DNA of 6,436 bases from NCBI GenBank assembly GCA_029933565.1, contig JAOZNY010000103.1, positions 3,905 through 10,340 on the forward strand. The letters run 5' to 3'. Position numbers and translations under genes: made by a program. This DNA is from Bacteroidales bacterium (GTDB lineage: Bacteria > Bacteroidota > Bacteroidia > Bacteroidales > F082). Each line of letters starts with the position of its first letter. Position 1 is the stretch's first letter. Shown here in pieces: positions 5,847 through 6,436 of this stretch. The notes beneath the pieces are model-generated. The model was not told where the DNA came from. It was given only the letters and a program-made list of their open reading frames with translations, and searched no databases.

Positions 5847-6436
5847 ATGGCAAGTGTAAAAATAAAGGATGTAGATATTTATTACGAAATTCATGGTACT
5901 GGAGAACCATTGGTACTTATTGCCGGACTAGCCACCGATTCCCAAAGTTGGTTACCAATTATTGATGATCTGGCAAAAAAGTATCAAGTTGTAGTTTTTG
6001 ACAATAGGGGAGTGGGAAGGACAAAGCCAATGGATGCTAAAACGAGTATCAGACAAATGGCTGATGATTGTATTGGATTGATAAAAAGTTTGGGTTTTTC
6101 ATCTGTTAATTTGCTTGGCCACTCTATGGGAGGAATGATTGCATTGGATTGTGCCATTAGGTATCCTGAGTACTTTTCTAAATTGATTATTGCCTCAAGT
6201 TCGGCTGTTAACACTCAGCGCAATACCATTCTGTTTGACGATTGGATTACTTACCTGAATGATGAAATGAAACCTGAACTTTGGTTTAGAAATTTGTTTT
6301 ACTGGATATTTTCCAAACGTTTTTTTGAGGACGAAGAGACCTTAAAAACTGCTATTCAAATGTCAATTGATTATCCTTATCCACAGTCAAGATTAGCATA
6401 TAAAAATCAGGTAAATGCAATTAAAGAATTTAACTG
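5847..6436 (+). CDS. alpha/beta hydrolase (fold-1 family), 3'-truncated by the window
   Basis: The 196 visible codons encode the N-terminal two thirds of an alpha/beta hydrolase. The pattern is classical: strand and oxyanion loop PLVLIAGLATDSQSW (21-35), the turn VVFDNRGVGRT (49-59), and the nucleophile elbow GHSMGG (91-96) with Ser93 as the likely catalytic serine. The start of a lid domain follows after about residue 120, rich in W and F. The catalytic Asp and His lie beyond the window. There is no signal peptide, so it is probably cytoplasmic. The sequence resembles the broad esterase / enol-lactonase / S33 aminopeptidase group, and the substrate cannot be named. The ATG at 5847 is preceded by an AT-rich leader; the upstream ATG at 5830 is out of frame. 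It is divergent from the gasdermin-like gene. Confidence 0.93.
   Translation, partial: MASVKIKDVDIYYEIHGTGEPLVLIAGLATDSQSWLPIIDDLAKKYQVVVFDNRGVGRTKPMDAKTSIRQMADDCIGLIKSLGFSSVNLLGHSMGGMIALDCAIRYPEYFSKLIIASSSAVNTQRNTILFDDWITYLNDEMKPELWFRNLFYWIFSKRFFEDEETLKTAIQMSIDYPYPQSRLAYKNQVNAIKEFN

Noticed and set aside
5984..6214. Minus-strand reading frame of 76 codons
   Set aside because: It lies entirely opposite the alpha/beta hydrolase coding sequence, whose motifs are unambiguous; it is a shadow frame.

Overview
The window looks like chromosomal DNA from a member of the Bacteroidota (Bacteroidetes). The UvrB variant (motif VI reads QTAGRAARN), the second gene's family, the A-rich leaders without clear Shine-Dalgarno sites and the TAnnTTTG-type -7 boxes all fit that phylum. 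I cannot place it more precisely from sequence alone.

Layout: (1) 1-1893, + strand: uvrB without its first ~45 codons, the nucleotide excision repair helicase. (2) 1893-3281, + strand: a conserved protein of unknown function, translationally coupled to uvrB through a TAATG stop/start overlap. (3) 3280-3365: a stem-forming, T-tailed segment between convergent genes, containing copy 1 of an imperfect palindromic repeat. (4) 3449-4819, - strand: an AAA_14/DUF4143-type ATPase with a PD-(D/E)XK-like C-terminal part, preceded by ~33-bp tandem repeats. (5) 4960-5068: copy 2 of the palindromic repeat, followed directly by a diverged second copy of the 3' end of gene 2. (6) 5043-5744, - strand: a 233-residue protein that I read as a bacterial gasdermin-like pore-forming protein with little or no C-terminal inhibitory tail. 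(7) 5745-5846: a divergent promoter region. (8) 5847-6436, + strand: an alpha/beta hydrolase cut off by the window end.

The ordered nesting gene-2 tail / palindrome / ATPase / palindrome / gene-2 tail suggests that the ATPase is an accessory cassette placed between gene 2 and the gasdermin-like gene, which would once have been adjacent and convergent. The gasdermin-like gene and the hydrolase share a 102-bp divergent intergenic region and could be co-regulated. No typical gasdermin-activating protease (caspase-like or trypsin-like) is visible, although the hydrolase runs off the window and more genes may follow.

The most interesting items are the probable gasdermin, the repeat-flanked ATPase cassette with its own tandem repeats, and the displaced gene-2 tail. 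All family calls were made by reading, without a database search.
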